A stretch of 64,000 nucleotides of DNA from Haemophilus paraphrohaemolyticus (lineage in GTDB: Bacteria > Pseudomonadota > Gammaproteobacteria > Enterobacterales > Pasteurellaceae), in NCBI RefSeq assembly GCF_002015045.1, contig NZ_MUXX01000006.1, positions 71,263 to 135,262 on the forward strand, in the 5' to 3' direction. Positions 9,498 through 18,583 of this stretch are shown piece after piece. Every line of letters starts with the position of its first letter. Within the stretch, counting starts at the first letter, position 1. Made by a program: the position numbers and the translations under genes. Under the pieces are notes generated by a model. That model was given only the letters and a program-made list of their open reading frames with translations, was not told where the DNA came from and did no database searches.

Positions 9498-9890
9498 ATG
9501 ATAGACTACAAAGTGAATGAACCAATTTCAGTTAAACAATTTATTGAATTGCTAAATAAAACAACGCTCGGGGCACGCCGTCCGTTAGAGGATGAAAAAC
9601 GTGTCGCGGCAATGTTGCACTATGCGGATTTATTAATCACCGCTTGGGATGGTGAACGATTAGTGGGAGTGGCACGTTCCGTGACGGATTTTGCCTATTG
9701 CTGTTATTTATCTGATTTAGCGGTTGATGAACAATATCAAAAACAAGGTATCGGTTTGCAATTGATTGAACACACTAAACAAGCCTTACATCCACAAGCC
9801 AAAATTGTGCTGTTATCGGCACCACAAGCCGTGGATTATTATCCGAATATTGGATTTACACAGCATATGAGTGCATGGACGAAGAGTTAA
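9498..9890 (+). CDS. GNAT family N-acetyltransferase
   Basis: This 130-residue single-domain GNAT protein carries the acetyl-CoA-binding motif QYQKQGIG at about residues 78-85 (pattern Q/R-x-x-G-x-G/A) and a typical late YYPNIGF. The acceptor substrate cannot be predicted. It lies 33 bases after pgl in the same direction and may be read through from it. Confidence 0.85.
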   Translation: MIDYKVNEPISVKQFIELLNKTTLGARRPLEDEKRVAAMLHYADLLITAWDGERLVGVARSVTDFAYCCYLSDLAVDEQYQKQGIGLQLIEHTKQALHPQAKIVLLSAPQAVDYYPNIGFTQHMSAWTKS

Positions 9891-9950
9891 TTTATTAGCA
9901 TTGTACGGACTAAAATAAGATATAGATACATTAGATGCGGAGTGACTTTA

Positions 9951-10283
9951 ATGTTGAATTTAGATAATAAAAAATTTGTTGCCGTTGAAAACACCTCAAA
10001 TGGTGAAGTGAGTAACCAAACAGAATTTCATTACCATCAACAAGGTAAAATGATTTGGGCCGAATATGGTGGTGGTGAAATTTTAAAAGGTTTTTTAATT
10101 GGGAAATGGATAAACGACACACAAATTGAGTTCACTTATCAGCATTTAAATCAAGCATTAGAAAATCGTTTAGGGAGTTGCTTAACAACATTTTCAATTG
10201 AAAGTGGAAAATTAATTGGCAATGAACAATGGCAATGGTTAGATACTTTTGAAGAAGGATGCTCTTTAATTAAAGAGGTTTAA
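9951..10283 (+). CDS. Small conserved protein, function unknown
   Basis: This 110-residue soluble protein has a beta-rich pattern (FHYHQQGKMIWAEYGGGEILKGFLIG). It resembles a family often labelled N-acetylglutamate synthase in databases, a label I would not trust because no acetyltransferase motif is present. The ATG at 9951 is preferred over a GTG at 9942 because GCGGAG is well placed for the ATG. Confidence 0.65.
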   Translation: MLNLDNKKFVAVENTSNGEVSNQTEFHYHQQGKMIWAEYGGGEILKGFLIGKWINDTQIEFTYQHLNQALENRLGSCLTTFSIESGKLIGNEQWQWLDTFEEGCSLIKEV

Positions 10284-10289
10284 TGTCTT

Positions 10290-10308
10290 CTCTCCCCTTG
10301 TGGGAGAG
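10290..10308. repeat. Short dispersed hairpin element, copy 2
   Basis: CTCTCCC (10290-10296) pairs with GGGAGAG (10302-10308) around CTTGT; it is the same family as the element at 8611-8635. It lies in the gap before the MFS transporter. Confidence 0.5.
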
Positions 10309-10346
10309 GATTAACCAATAAAATCAACATACAACTTGAGGTCTTA

Positions 10347-11654
10347 ATGAATTTAAGAGAAAAAATCGATAATAGCCCAATGGGCGTTTACCAGTGGGCA
10401 ATTGTGTTAATGGCTGCCGTAATGAACTTTTTAGACGGCTTTGACGTGCTTGCCATTGCCTTTACCGCCACCAATATCAGCAAAGATTTTGGCTTGAGCA
10501 AAACTGAATTTGGGATGCTCGTCAGTGCAGGGTTAATTGGTATGGTAGTTGGCTCAATGGTGCTGGCACCACTTGCTGATAAATTCGGTCGTCGCCCAAT
10601 TTTATTACTTTCTGTGGCATTTTCTGCAGTGGGTTTGGGGGGTTCTGGCTTTTCTACTACGTCTGAAATCCTTGCGTTCTCACGTATTCTCACAGGCTTA
10701 GGCGTAGGCGGTATTTTGGTAGGAACTAACGTAATCACTAGTGAATATTCATCGAAAAAATGGCGTAGCTTTGCAATTAGTGTTTATGCAGCAGGCTTTG
10801 GTATCGGGGCGATGATTGGCGGTATGATGGCAAAATCGTTACAAGCCGCTTACTCTTGGCATGCAGTTTACTTCGCTGGTGCTGCAATGACCGCAGTGGT
10901 GTTTGTCGTTTTATTCATCTGGTTACCAGAATCGATCGACTATTTAAACGCTAAACAACCGCAAAATGCGAAAGCATGTTTGAATAAGATTGCCCACAAA
11001 TTAGGCTTTGCTGGCGAATGGGAACTCACCGAAAAACATGCTGAAAAAGCGGTAAAATTGCCGATTACGGCTCTATTTAGCCAAAAATACTTACGTTCTA
11101 CCTTGTTACTATGGCTCTCATTTTTTGCGATTATGTTCTGCTTCTACTTCATCAGCTCGTGGACACCTGCGTTATTAAAAGAAGCAGGAATGACCATGGA
11201 AGAGAGTATCAATGTGGGAATGATGATCTCGCTTGGCGGTGCAGTAGGCTCATTGGTTTATGGCTTAATCGCCAGCCGCTGGTCTGCGCGTAGTGTGTTG
11301 ATGCTGTTTACTGTGGCGTCTTCAATTGCAATTGTGGTCTTTATTCTTTCAAGTGCGAACCTTGCGATTGCAATGGTACTTGGCGTGGTAGTCGGTGCGT
11401 TAATTAACGGTTGTATCAGTGGTTTATATACCATCAACCCAGCCACTTATGATGCCGATATTCGAAACACTGGCGTGGGTTGGGCAATCGGCGCTGGTCG
11501 CGCCGGTTCAGTGCTGGCTCCAACGGTTGCGGGAATATTGCTTGACTCAGGATGGGAAAAACAAACGCTTTATATCGCGGTCGCAGGTGTAATGTTAATT
11601 GCAACCGTGGCATTAGCGTTTAAGAAATCGCACATAGAGATTAGAAGAGCATAA
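10347..11654 (+). CDS. MFS transporter, aromatic-acid:H+ symporter-like
   Basis: This 435-residue, 12-helix major facilitator superfamily transporter has the family motif between helices 2 and 3 (LADKFGRRP, about residues 76-84) and DGFDV in helix 1, typical of the AAHS subfamily (PcaK/BenK-like). The cargo is probably an organic acid, but this is not certain. Its position between pgl and gnd breaks up the pentose-phosphate genes; whether it carries a sugar acid such as gluconate is a guess. Confidence 0.82.
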   Translation: MNLREKIDNSPMGVYQWAIVLMAAVMNFLDGFDVLAIAFTATNISKDFGLSKTEFGMLVSAGLIGMVVGSMVLAPLADKFGRRPILLLSVAFSAVGLGGSGFSTTSEILAFSRILTGLGVGGILVGTNVITSEYSSKKWRSFAISVYAAGFGIGAMIGGMMAKSLQAAYSWHAVYFAGAAMTAVVFVVLFIWLPESIDYLNAKQPQNAKACLNKIAHKLGFAGEWELTEKHAEKAVKLPITALFSQKYLRSTLLLWLSFFAIMFCFYFISSWTPALLKEAGMTMEESINVGMMISLGGAVGSLVYGLIASRWSARSVLMLFTVASSIAIVVFILSSANLAIAMVLGVVVGALINGCISGLYTINPATYDADIRNTGVGWAIGAGRAGSVLAPTVAGILLDSGWEKQTLYIAVAGVMLIATVALAFKKSHIEIRRA

Positions 11655-11836
11655 GCGGTCGAATTTTAAGAGCATTTCGTAAAAATGCTCGAAAGCCTCC
11701 TCTTTGCCAAAGTAGGGAAATTCGTTAGAAATGTAAATTTTCACTTAAATTTAATCGTTTACGCCCTTATGTGTAACTTAGGATAAAATCAAAAATCACG
11801 GTAGGCTAAAGCCTACCCTACCAACAGGAGAAAACA

Positions 11837-13291
11837 ATGTCAGTAAAAGGCGACATCGGTGTTATCGGCTTAGCCGTAATGGGGCAGAACCTTATTTTAA
11901 ATATGAATGATCATGGCTTTAAAGTAGTGGCATATAACCGCACAACTTCAAAAGTGGATGAGTTCTTGGAAGGGGCTGCGAAAGGTACAAACATTATTGG
12001 TGCGTATTCTTTGGAAGACTTGGCGTCTAAATTAGAGCGTCCACGCAAAGTGATGTTAATGGTGCGTGCGGGTGATGTGGTGGATCAATTTATTGATGCA
12101 TTATTACCGCACTTGGAAGAAGGCGACATCATTATTGATGGCGGTAACTCAAACTATCCAGACACTAACCGTCGTGTGAAAGCCTTAGCGGAGAAAGGTA
12201 TTCGCTTTATCGGTTCTGGTGTGTCAGGCGGTGAAGAGGGTGCTCGTCACGGGCCTTCCATTATGCCGGGCGGTAATGCAGAAGCGTGGCAATATGTGAA
12301 ACCAATCTTCCAAGCGATCTCGGCGAAAACTGAACAAGGCGAGCCTTGCTGTGACTGGGTAGGCGGCGAAGGGGCTGGTCATTTCGTGAAAATGGTTCAC
12401 AACGGCATCGAATATGGCGATATGCAATTAATTTGTGAAGCCTACCAATTCTTAAAAGAAGGTTTAGGCTTGAGCTATGATGAAATGCAAGCCATCTTCT
12501 CAGAATGGAAAAAAACTGAACTTGATAGTTATTTAATCGATATCACCACCGATATTCTTGGTTATAAAGATGCGGATGGTGAGCCATTAGTTGAAAAAAT
12601 CTTAGATACAGCTGGCCAAAAAGGGACAGGTAAATGGACGGGTATCAACGCCTTAGATTTCGGTATTCCATTAACCTTAATCACTGAATCGGTGTTTGCA
12701 CGTTGCGTGTCTTCATTCAAAGACCAACGTTTAGCGGCAAGCCAGATCTTCAACAAAACCATCAGCCCAGTTGAAGGCGACAAAAAAGTATGGATTGAAG
12801 CGGTACGCAAAGCATTATTAGCGTCAAAAATCATCTCTTACGCACAAGGTTTTATGCTCATTCGTGAAGCATCAGAACAGTTCGGCTGGAACATCAACTA
12901 CGGTGCAACCGCGTTGTTATGGCGTGAAGGTTGTATCATCCGCAGCCGTTTCTTAGGCAACATCCGCGATGCGTACGAAGCGAACCCAGATTTAATTTTC
13001 TTAGGTTCAGACAGCTACTTCAAAGGCATTTTAGAAAACGCATTAAGCGACTGGCGTAAAGTGGTGGCGAAATCGATTGAAGTGGGTATCCCAATGCCTT
13101 GTATGGCATCGGCGATCACTTTCTTAGATGGCTACACCTCAGCACGTTTACCAGCAAACTTATTGCAAGCTCAACGTGATTACTTTGGCGCACACACTTA
13201 TGAACGCACTGACAAACCACGCGGCGAATTCTTCCACACCAACTGGACAGGTCATGGCGGTAATACGGCTTCGACCACTTATGATGTGTAA
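11837..13291 (+). CDS. gnd: 6-phosphogluconate dehydrogenase, decarboxylating
   Basis: This 484-residue enzyme converts 6-phosphogluconate to ribulose-5-phosphate and CO2 with NADP. The N-terminal cofactor fold begins with GVIGLAVMGQNL (about residues 8-19); the signature near residue 250-265 reads LDTAGQKGTGKWTG, and the substrate-binding stretch GGEEGARHGPSIMPGG is near 130-145. The start ATG has CAGGAG upstream. A bidirectional-looking terminator at 13317-13352 separates it from convergent dnaG. Confidence 0.97.
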   Translation: MSVKGDIGVIGLAVMGQNLILNMNDHGFKVVAYNRTTSKVDEFLEGAAKGTNIIGAYSLEDLASKLERPRKVMLMVRAGDVVDQFIDALLPHLEEGDIIIDGGNSNYPDTNRRVKALAEKGIRFIGSGVSGGEEGARHGPSIMPGGNAEAWQYVKPIFQAISAKTEQGEPCCDWVGGEGAGHFVKMVHNGIEYGDMQLICEAYQFLKEGLGLSYDEMQAIFSEWKKTELDSYLIDITTDILGYKDADGEPLVEKILDTAGQKGTGKWTGINALDFGIPLTLITESVFARCVSSFKDQRLAASQIFNKTISPVEGDKKVWIEAVRKALLASKIISYAQGFMLIREASEQFGWNINYGATALLWREGCIIRSRFLGNIRDAYEANPDLIFLGSDSYFKGILENALSDWRKVVAKSIEVGIPMPCMASAITFLDGYTSARLPANLLQAQRDYFGAHTYERTDKPRGEFFHTNWTGHGGNTASTTYDV

Positions 13292-13316
13292 AAATAAGAT
13301 GCCATAGTGCACTATT

Positions 13317-13352
13317 AAAAAGGGATAGCGTTTGAAGAATGCTATCCCTTTT
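13317..13352. terminator. Terminator between convergent gnd and dnaG
   Basis: AAAAAGGGATAGC pairs with GCTATCCCTTTT across an 11-base loop. The A-flanked left arm and T-flanked right arm allow use from both sides. Confidence 0.8.
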
Positions 13353-13407
13353 AGTTGATGTATATTGTGGTTTTCTTAGCTATTCTAATGGAAACAAGTG
13401 GTCAAAT

Positions 13408-15150
13408 TTACTTTGAAATTAACAAAACCAATTCTTGTTTTTCTTCTGCGCTCAAGCCTGAAGTTCGCTCTTTGGCAATTAGTATTTCTGCCCTTTTTTC
13501 GACCAATTTATCGTAGAGAAAAGCAAGGGTTTCGATAAACTCTTTTTCTAGGTTTTCTGGAGCGACCATATGATCCCAACTTGCCAGTAATTCAAGCGTG
13601 CGAAATTGTTCGTGGTCTCTCCAATGTTCTAGCAAAGCGCCCATTGAAATGCCAACATTAGCTTGGCAAATTTGGGCTAATTCAAAGAATAAGGCAAAGC
13701 CAGGTTCGTTCAATTCGCTTAGCGGTGTGAGGTCTGGCACATGTTTTGCCAACACTGGATTTTGCAATAACAAAGCAATCAACAAGCGCATTGGTGTGCG
13801 TTTGATTTGGTTTGCTTGTGGTTTAGCGACCTCTTTTTGCTGACGATTTGGCAACATTGCTTCGAGCTGAGCAGAGTCTAGGATGCCTAATTTTTGCCCT
13901 AAGATATTGCGAAGGTAAACCCGCAACATTTCTCCTGGAATGCGATTAATGAGCGGAATGGCAAGCGAGGCAAGTTTAGATTTCCCTTCTGGGCTAGATA
14001 AATCAACTTGCATCAGTAAGCTATCAAACAGAAAATCGCTCAATGATTTGGAATGTTCCGCCAAATATTGTTCAAAACCCTCTTTGCCTTGGCTTCGTAC
14101 GAAAGTATCAGGATCTTCTCCATCTGGCAAAAAGATAAATTTGAGCTGACGCCCATCATACAAATATGGCAAGGCATTCTCAAAGGCACGCCAAGCCGCA
14201 TCACGTCCTGCACGGTCACCATCGTAGCAGCAGACAATCTGCTCGGTGACACGGAACATCTGTTGGATTTGTTCGCCTGTGGTTGCTGTGCCAAGCGAAG
14301 CAACCGCATTCAACACACAAAATTGGGCGAGAGCTACCACATCCATATAGCCTTCCACCACAAACAAATATTCAGGATTTTCATTGGCTTGTAGGGCTTG
14401 ATATAAGCCGTAAAGTTCATTGCCTTTGTGGTAAGTGGCAGATTCAGGCGAGTTCAGGTATTTAGGGCGTTCATCGCCCATTACACGACCACCAAAGGCA
14501 ATCACGCGACCACGTTTATCCCGAATTGGAAACATCACACGATTGCGAAACTTATCATAAATTCGACCGTTTTCATTTTCAGAAACCATCCCTGTATCGC
14601 GTAATTTCTGAGTTTCTTCAGGGTTCACGCCAAAGCGTTTGAGTACGGCATCATAGTTATTCGGTGCAAAACCGAGTTCAAATTTAGCGATGATTTCAGG
14701 CGATAAACCCCGCCCTTGTAAGTAATTTTGGCTTAGAATATCGTTTTGTAAATTTTGTTGATAGAAGTGGGTGATTTCTTCAAGTAAACTGTAAAGATCG
14801 CGTTTGGTTTTATAACTAACTGGGCGAAAATTGCCCGATTGACGCACATTCTCACGCGGGACTTCTAGCCCTTGCATTGCGGCAAGTTCTTCAATCGCTT
14901 CAGGAAATTCGAGCTTGTCATATTCCATCAAAAAGCTAATTACATTGCCGTGTGCCCCACAGCCGAAACAGTGATAGAACTGTTTGGATTGGCTAACGGA
15001 AAAAGAAGGTGTTTTTTCGTGATGAAATGGACAACAGGCTTGATAATCTCGACCTGCTTTTTTGAGCTTAACGCGTTGATTGATCAGATCGACAATATCA
15101 GTGCGAGCAATGAGATCATCAATAAACGAACGTGGAATAGTGCCTTTCAT
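13408..15150 (-). CDS. dnaG: DNA primase DnaG
   Basis: This 580-residue primase makes RNA primers at the replication fork. The CHC2 zinc ribbon uses C40, H43, C61 and C64 (CPFHHEKTP and FHCFGCGAHG-like). The RNA polymerase core follows, with the TOPRIM stretch VVEGYMDVVAL near residue 270-280, and a C-terminal helicase-binding domain completes it. I chose the ATG at 15150 (MKGTIPRSF), which has GGAGGACC upstream; a longer frame to 15213 would run through the rpsU-dnaG terminator. rpsU lies directly upstream, the classic macromolecular-synthesis arrangement; rpoD does not follow here. Confidence 0.97.
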   Translation of the reverse strand: MKGTIPRSFIDDLIARTDIVDLINQRVKLKKAGRDYQACCPFHHEKTPSFSVSQSKQFYHCFGCGAHGNVISFLMEYDKLEFPEAIEELAAMQGLEVPRENVRQSGNFRPVSYKTKRDLYSLLEEITHFYQQNLQNDILSQNYLQGRGLSPEIIAKFELGFAPNNYDAVLKRFGVNPEETQKLRDTGMVSENENGRIYDKFRNRVMFPIRDKRGRVIAFGGRVMGDERPKYLNSPESATYHKGNELYGLYQALQANENPEYLFVVEGYMDVVALAQFCVLNAVASLGTATTGEQIQQMFRVTEQIVCCYDGDRAGRDAAWRAFENALPYLYDGRQLKFIFLPDGEDPDTFVRSQGKEGFEQYLAEHSKSLSDFLFDSLLMQVDLSSPEGKSKLASLAIPLINRIPGEMLRVYLRNILGQKLGILDSAQLEAMLPNRQQKEVAKPQANQIKRTPMRLLIALLLQNPVLAKHVPDLTPLSELNEPGFALFFELAQICQANVGISMGALLEHWRDHEQFRTLELLASWDHMVAPENLEKEFIETLAFLYDKLVEKRAEILIAKERTSGLSAEEKQELVLLISK

Positions 15151-15183
15151 TGGTCCTCCATTGCTAAAAGAGTGGGATAAATA

Positions 15184-15218
15184 AACTAAAACCGTGATTC
15201 CTCGCGGTTTCACGGTTT
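15184..15218 (-). terminator. Partial terminator between rpsU and dnaG
   Basis: AAACCGTGA (15189-15197) pairs perfectly with TCACGGTTT (15210-15218). On the minus strand a T-rich tail follows the stem. This matches the known internal terminator that lowers dnaG expression relative to rpsU in enterobacteria. Confidence 0.75.
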
Positions 15219-15251
15219 CAGTAAAGATTCAGTGCTTAAAAAGCAAATGAA

Positions 15252-15467
15252 TTAGTATAAACGAGTGTTACGTGCGTTTTCACGAGCATTGCGTTTAGCG
15301 TGACGTTTTGCTAAAGACGCTTTCTCACGTTTACGAATTGTTGTTGGTTTTTCGTAGAATTCACGAGCACGAACTTCTGCTAATAAACCTGCTTTTTCGC
15401 AAGAGCGTTTAAAACGACGTAATGCAACGTCAAATGATTCATTTTCACGAACTTTAATTACTGGCAT
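15252..15467 (-). CDS. rpsU: 30S ribosomal protein S21
   Basis: This 71-residue basic protein is nearly identical to E. coli S21 ([17 protein letters not shown] start and a basic tail ending NARNTRLY). The ribosome binding site GAGGTG precedes the ATG. It is the first gene before dnaG on the minus strand. Confidence 0.97.
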   Translation of the reverse strand: MPVIKVRENESFDVALRRFKRSCEKAGLLAEVRAREFYEKPTTIRKREKASLAKRHAKRNARENARNTRLY

Positions 15468-15730
15468 ATGCCATCACCTCAGAAAAATATGATTAAATTA
15501 AACCGCACACATTTTTGGCGGCATAGAACTAAAAAAGGTAGCCAATTTTAACGCAGGTTAGCAAGGAAGTAAAGAGATGATTTAGGTTCTTTGTAGATTA
15601 TCCGTTATACAAAATTTGGTCTAAGTTAGTTCTCACTAAACATTGATTTCATCAAGCGGTGCAAAAACGTTCTACTTTTGCATCCTGATTTCGGGTAAAA
15701 TGTGTACGACTTTTCATTTAAGGAATTTTT

Positions 15731-16972
15731 ATGTTGATTCGTTCAAACTTTATTCAGGCTAAACCTTTTGCTTTGATGCTTAATCTACTTGTTGCTTTAT
15801 TTTTTGTAAGCGTTTTAGTGCTTAAAAAAGGTTATAGCTATGTACCGATGGCATTAGGTAGCATTAGCATTATTTACACTCTCGTATATTTCTTAAAATT
15901 TAAGCAAAAATGGCAATTAGCAAAATCAGATAAATGGCTTATTTTCTCTTTTTTATTCTATTTCATTACCTTTCTACTTTCTATTATTATCAATAAAGAT
16001 AGCTTTAGAGAAATAGATAATCCAAGCCGAATCTTATTATTTATTCCATTGTTACTTTTATTTAGCCAATTCCCTATTAAAATAAAAACCATTTTATATT
16101 CGGTCCCAGTAGGTGCAATGGTTACTGGTCTAACTGCATTATTTCAAAAATTTCAATTGGGGTATTTGAAGCCATTTCCTGAGATTATGCATATTCAAGT
16201 TGGTAATATTGCGATTTCACTTGCAACATTTAGCCTTGTGATTGCTATTTATTTTACGGTAAAGAGAGAATATAAATCTGCATTATTTAGTTTTATCGGA
16301 ATAATGTTAGCAATGAGCACTAGTGCATTATCTGGTGCACGCGGTGGTTGGGTAGGGTTGCCCATTGTTTTACTAATGATTTTGTTTCTTTATCGCCAAT
16401 ACATTAGCAAAAAATTAATTTTCTCATTGATTGCGGTTATAGGTATTGGTATTACAACACTTATCACCAATCCTAAATTTGGCATTGAGCAACGTTATAA
16501 TGCTGCAAAATCAGATATTATGCTTTACCTTGAAAAAAATAATAAGAACAGCTCGCTTGGTGCTCGATTTGATATGTGGGAAAATGCGTTGATTGCGATT
16601 AAACAAGCTCCTTTATTTGGTCATGGTAGCAAAGGATATGAATCATTTAAAGATCAGCAAATTAAGTCTAAGCAAATGGCACAAACCACATTGCAATTTA
16701 ATAGTTTACACAATCAATATTTAGAATCTTGGGTAAAACGTGGTTTTGTTGGATTTATTGGATTAATGTTAGTTACTTTAATACCATTATTTTATTTTAT
16801 ACGTAATCTAAAAGAACCGAGTTTAGAAATAAAATGTATTGCAATTTTAGGTGTAACTCATATTTTATCGCATCTGTTTTATTTCATGAGCCAATCTTTC
16901 TTGGCACATAACTCAGGTTCGATATTTTATTTTTTTGTATTGATTTTGTTATATGCTTCTTCTAAAAAGTAA
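15731..16972 (+). CDS. O-antigen ligase-like membrane protein
   Basis: This 413-residue protein with about ten membrane helices fits the Wzy_C/WaaL pattern: a large periplasmic loop near residues 260-340 with GARFDMWENALIAIKQAPLFGHGSKGYE and SLHNQYLESWVKRG. WaaL joins O-antigen or sugar repeats to lipid A core; Wzy polymerases look alike, so the assignment to ligase is tentative. The gene is more AT-rich than its neighbours, as is common for surface-glycan genes. It stands alone, with TAAGGAATTTTT before the ATG. Confidence 0.75.
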   Translation: MLIRSNFIQAKPFALMLNLLVALFFVSVLVLKKGYSYVPMALGSISIIYTLVYFLKFKQKWQLAKSDKWLIFSFLFYFITFLLSIIINKDSFREIDNPSRILLFIPLLLLFSQFPIKIKTILYSVPVGAMVTGLTALFQKFQLGYLKPFPEIMHIQVGNIAISLATFSLVIAIYFTVKREYKSALFSFIGIMLAMSTSALSGARGGWVGLPIVLLMILFLYRQYISKKLIFSLIAVIGIGITTLITNPKFGIEQRYNAAKSDIMLYLEKNNKNSSLGARFDMWENALIAIKQAPLFGHGSKGYESFKDQQIKSKQMAQTTLQFNSLHNQYLESWVKRGFVGFIGLMLVTLIPLFYFIRNLKEPSLEIKCIAILGVTHILSHLFYFMSQSFLAHNSGSIFYFFVLILLYASSKK

Positions 16973-16981
16973 TAGGGTAAT

Positions 16982-17020
16982 AAAAGTTGCTAATATTTAT
17001 TTCAAATATTAGCAACTTTT
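16982..17020. terminator. Strong bidirectional terminator
   Basis: There is a 17-bp perfect stem (16982-16998 with 17004-17020) around ATTTC, flanked by A on the left and T on the right. It serves both the plus-strand ligase gene and the minus-strand thioredoxin-fold gene. Confidence 0.88.
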
Positions 17021-17031
17021 CTTTAATAATG

Positions 17032-17523
17032 TTATTTAGTCAAAATCTCAACCAATTCTGCTTCTACTTCTTTACCGAATTTACCCATTCGGAAATCTGC
17101 TTTTAGCTCATCAAATTGTTCTGGATTGGCTTCCATTTGGGCTTTTAAAAATGCAGGAAATTCATTTAAAACTAGCTCGGTTTTGCCGTTGTGAATATCA
17201 AAAATGCTTGGGATTTTTTGAGCAGCGATTACCGCTTGTTGTTGCTCGTCGCTATCGAAATGCTTACGTTCTTTGTTATCTTTACGCGAAACATATTTCA
17301 CTTTGATGTTCGGATTGAGCTTAGTGATACGTTGGAAATATGCCACAATCTCTACGCAATCTGGTCAGTAAGGTTCTGCCATCACTAGCCAATCGCCTGT
17401 GATATTGAGGGCTTTAATCTTCGATTCAGTTTCAGGCGAAAGCTCAATGCCAACGTAAACATCTAACTGATTTTCGCGATCTTCATCGCTGCTAAATTCC
17501 AAATATTCGTAAAAATGTGCCAT
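17032..17523 (-). CDS. Thioredoxin-fold protein with in-frame TGA: probable selenoprotein (UxxC)
   Basis: One reading frame runs from the ATG at 17523 (MAHFYEYLEF, with AAGGA upstream) to the stop at 17032 and is broken only by a TGA at 17365-17367. Translation across it gives VMAEPY-[TGA]-PDCVEIVAYFQR, so the TGA falls exactly at the first cysteine of a C-P-D-C redox motif after a thioredoxin-like beta strand. Downstream residues continue as a normal fold (KYVSRKDNK, KIPSIFDI with the cis-proline-type IP). Read with Sec, the protein has 163 residues and a UxxC active site. Selenocysteine insertion is known in this family of bacteria (fdhF, selD). A weak hairpin (TGC/GCA with GTA/TGT) follows the TGA. 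The alternative is a nonsense mutation. It lies 20 bases after scrR. Confidence 0.75.
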
Positions 17524-17543
17524 AAGATTTCCTTTTAGTTTCA

Positions 17544-18563
17544 TTACCTCCGCCAAATAATTTCACAATCTACTTGTGCACTTTGGCTCTCTTGGTGGTT
17601 TAATTTCTCTTTTAATATTGCAAAAGTTTGCTGAGCAATGGTTTCGTGATCTTGCTTAATCGAATGAATATGAAATGGTAAGGCGTTCAGTAAATGATGA
17701 TCATCGAAAGTCGCTAAGTGCAACTCTTGGCTCATCAACTTATCCATCAATTTATGCTCTGTTAAATAACGCATTACGCCTTCAAGCAAGGTGTAAGAAG
17801 CGGTAAAAATCGCCTTGGGTAAACGCCCGATTCGATCCACCGTTTCCGCTAACATTTGATAGCCCGATTCAGGTTGATAATCTTTATGCAAAATCCAACC
17901 GCTTTGTTCGGTTAAATGCGATTGCATCAAGCCTTCGCGGAAGCCTTTCAAGCGATTTTCACTTGGCGTTAGCGAAAGTTGCCCGCCAAAGTAGAAAAAT
18001 TCATCTAGCTGATAAGCTCGCACAATGTTTTCCACTAACATGGCAACGCTTGGAATATCCTTGCTAGTAATGGAGGGAATTCCAGAGTTGGGAATATAAC
18101 GGTCAAGTAAAAGCAGCGGAGTGTGTTGTAAAATATCCTGATAATAATCAGCGATTGTATGGGTTGGGGCAGTAATTAAGAGATCGACTTGGCGATCAAG
18201 TAATCGCTCAATCGCCACTTTTTCTTGGGTTGGATTATCATCCGAACAGGCAATCACTAAGTAAAGTCCATTTTCACGACAAAGTCGCTCCAATGTTTTT
18301 GCTGTTTGAGCAAAACCATAATTGGTCAGATCAGGGATAACCAAGCCAATCACATTGGTTTTACGTGCCTGCAACGCTTTAGCATAAGCATTTGCCCGAT
18401 AGCCGTATTGCTGGGCAACTTCACGCACTTTCTGGCGGGTTTCCGCTTTAATGCGGAAATCATCTCCGCGGTTATTTAAAATAATGCTTGCGGTAGTTTT
18501 TGACACCCCCGCAAGGCGGGCGATGTCGTTAAGCGTTAGCCGTTTTTGTTGCTCAGTTTTCAC
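17544..18563 (-). CDS. scrR: LacI-family sucrose regulator ScrR
   Basis: This 339-residue repressor has an N-terminal helix-turn-helix (about residues 10-30, LNDIARLAGVSKTTASIILN) and a periplasmic-binding-protein-like sugar domain. By neighbourhood it controls sucrose genes: scrB lies 20 bases upstream and scrK next. The closest well-known relatives are ScrR and Cra/FruR. The probable target is the 18-bp palindrome found before scrK (21054-21071) and before scrA (47267-47284). Confidence 0.88.
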   Translation of the reverse strand: MKTEQQKRLTLNDIARLAGVSKTTASIILNNRGDDFRIKAETRQKVREVAQQYGYRANAYAKALQARKTNVIGLVIPDLTNYGFAQTAKTLERLCRENGLYLVIACSDDNPTQEKVAIERLLDRQVDLLITAPTHTIADYYQDILQHTPLLLLDRYIPNSGIPSITSKDIPSVAMLVENIVRAYQLDEFFYFGGQLSLTPSENRLKGFREGLMQSHLTEQSGWILHKDYQPESGYQMLAETVDRIGRLPKAIFTASYTLLEGVMRYLTEHKLMDKLMSQELHLATFDDHHLLNALPFHIHSIKQDHETIAQQTFAILKEKLNHQESQSAQVDCEIIWRR

Positions 18564-18583
18564 GGTGTAACCTTTTTAATCCA

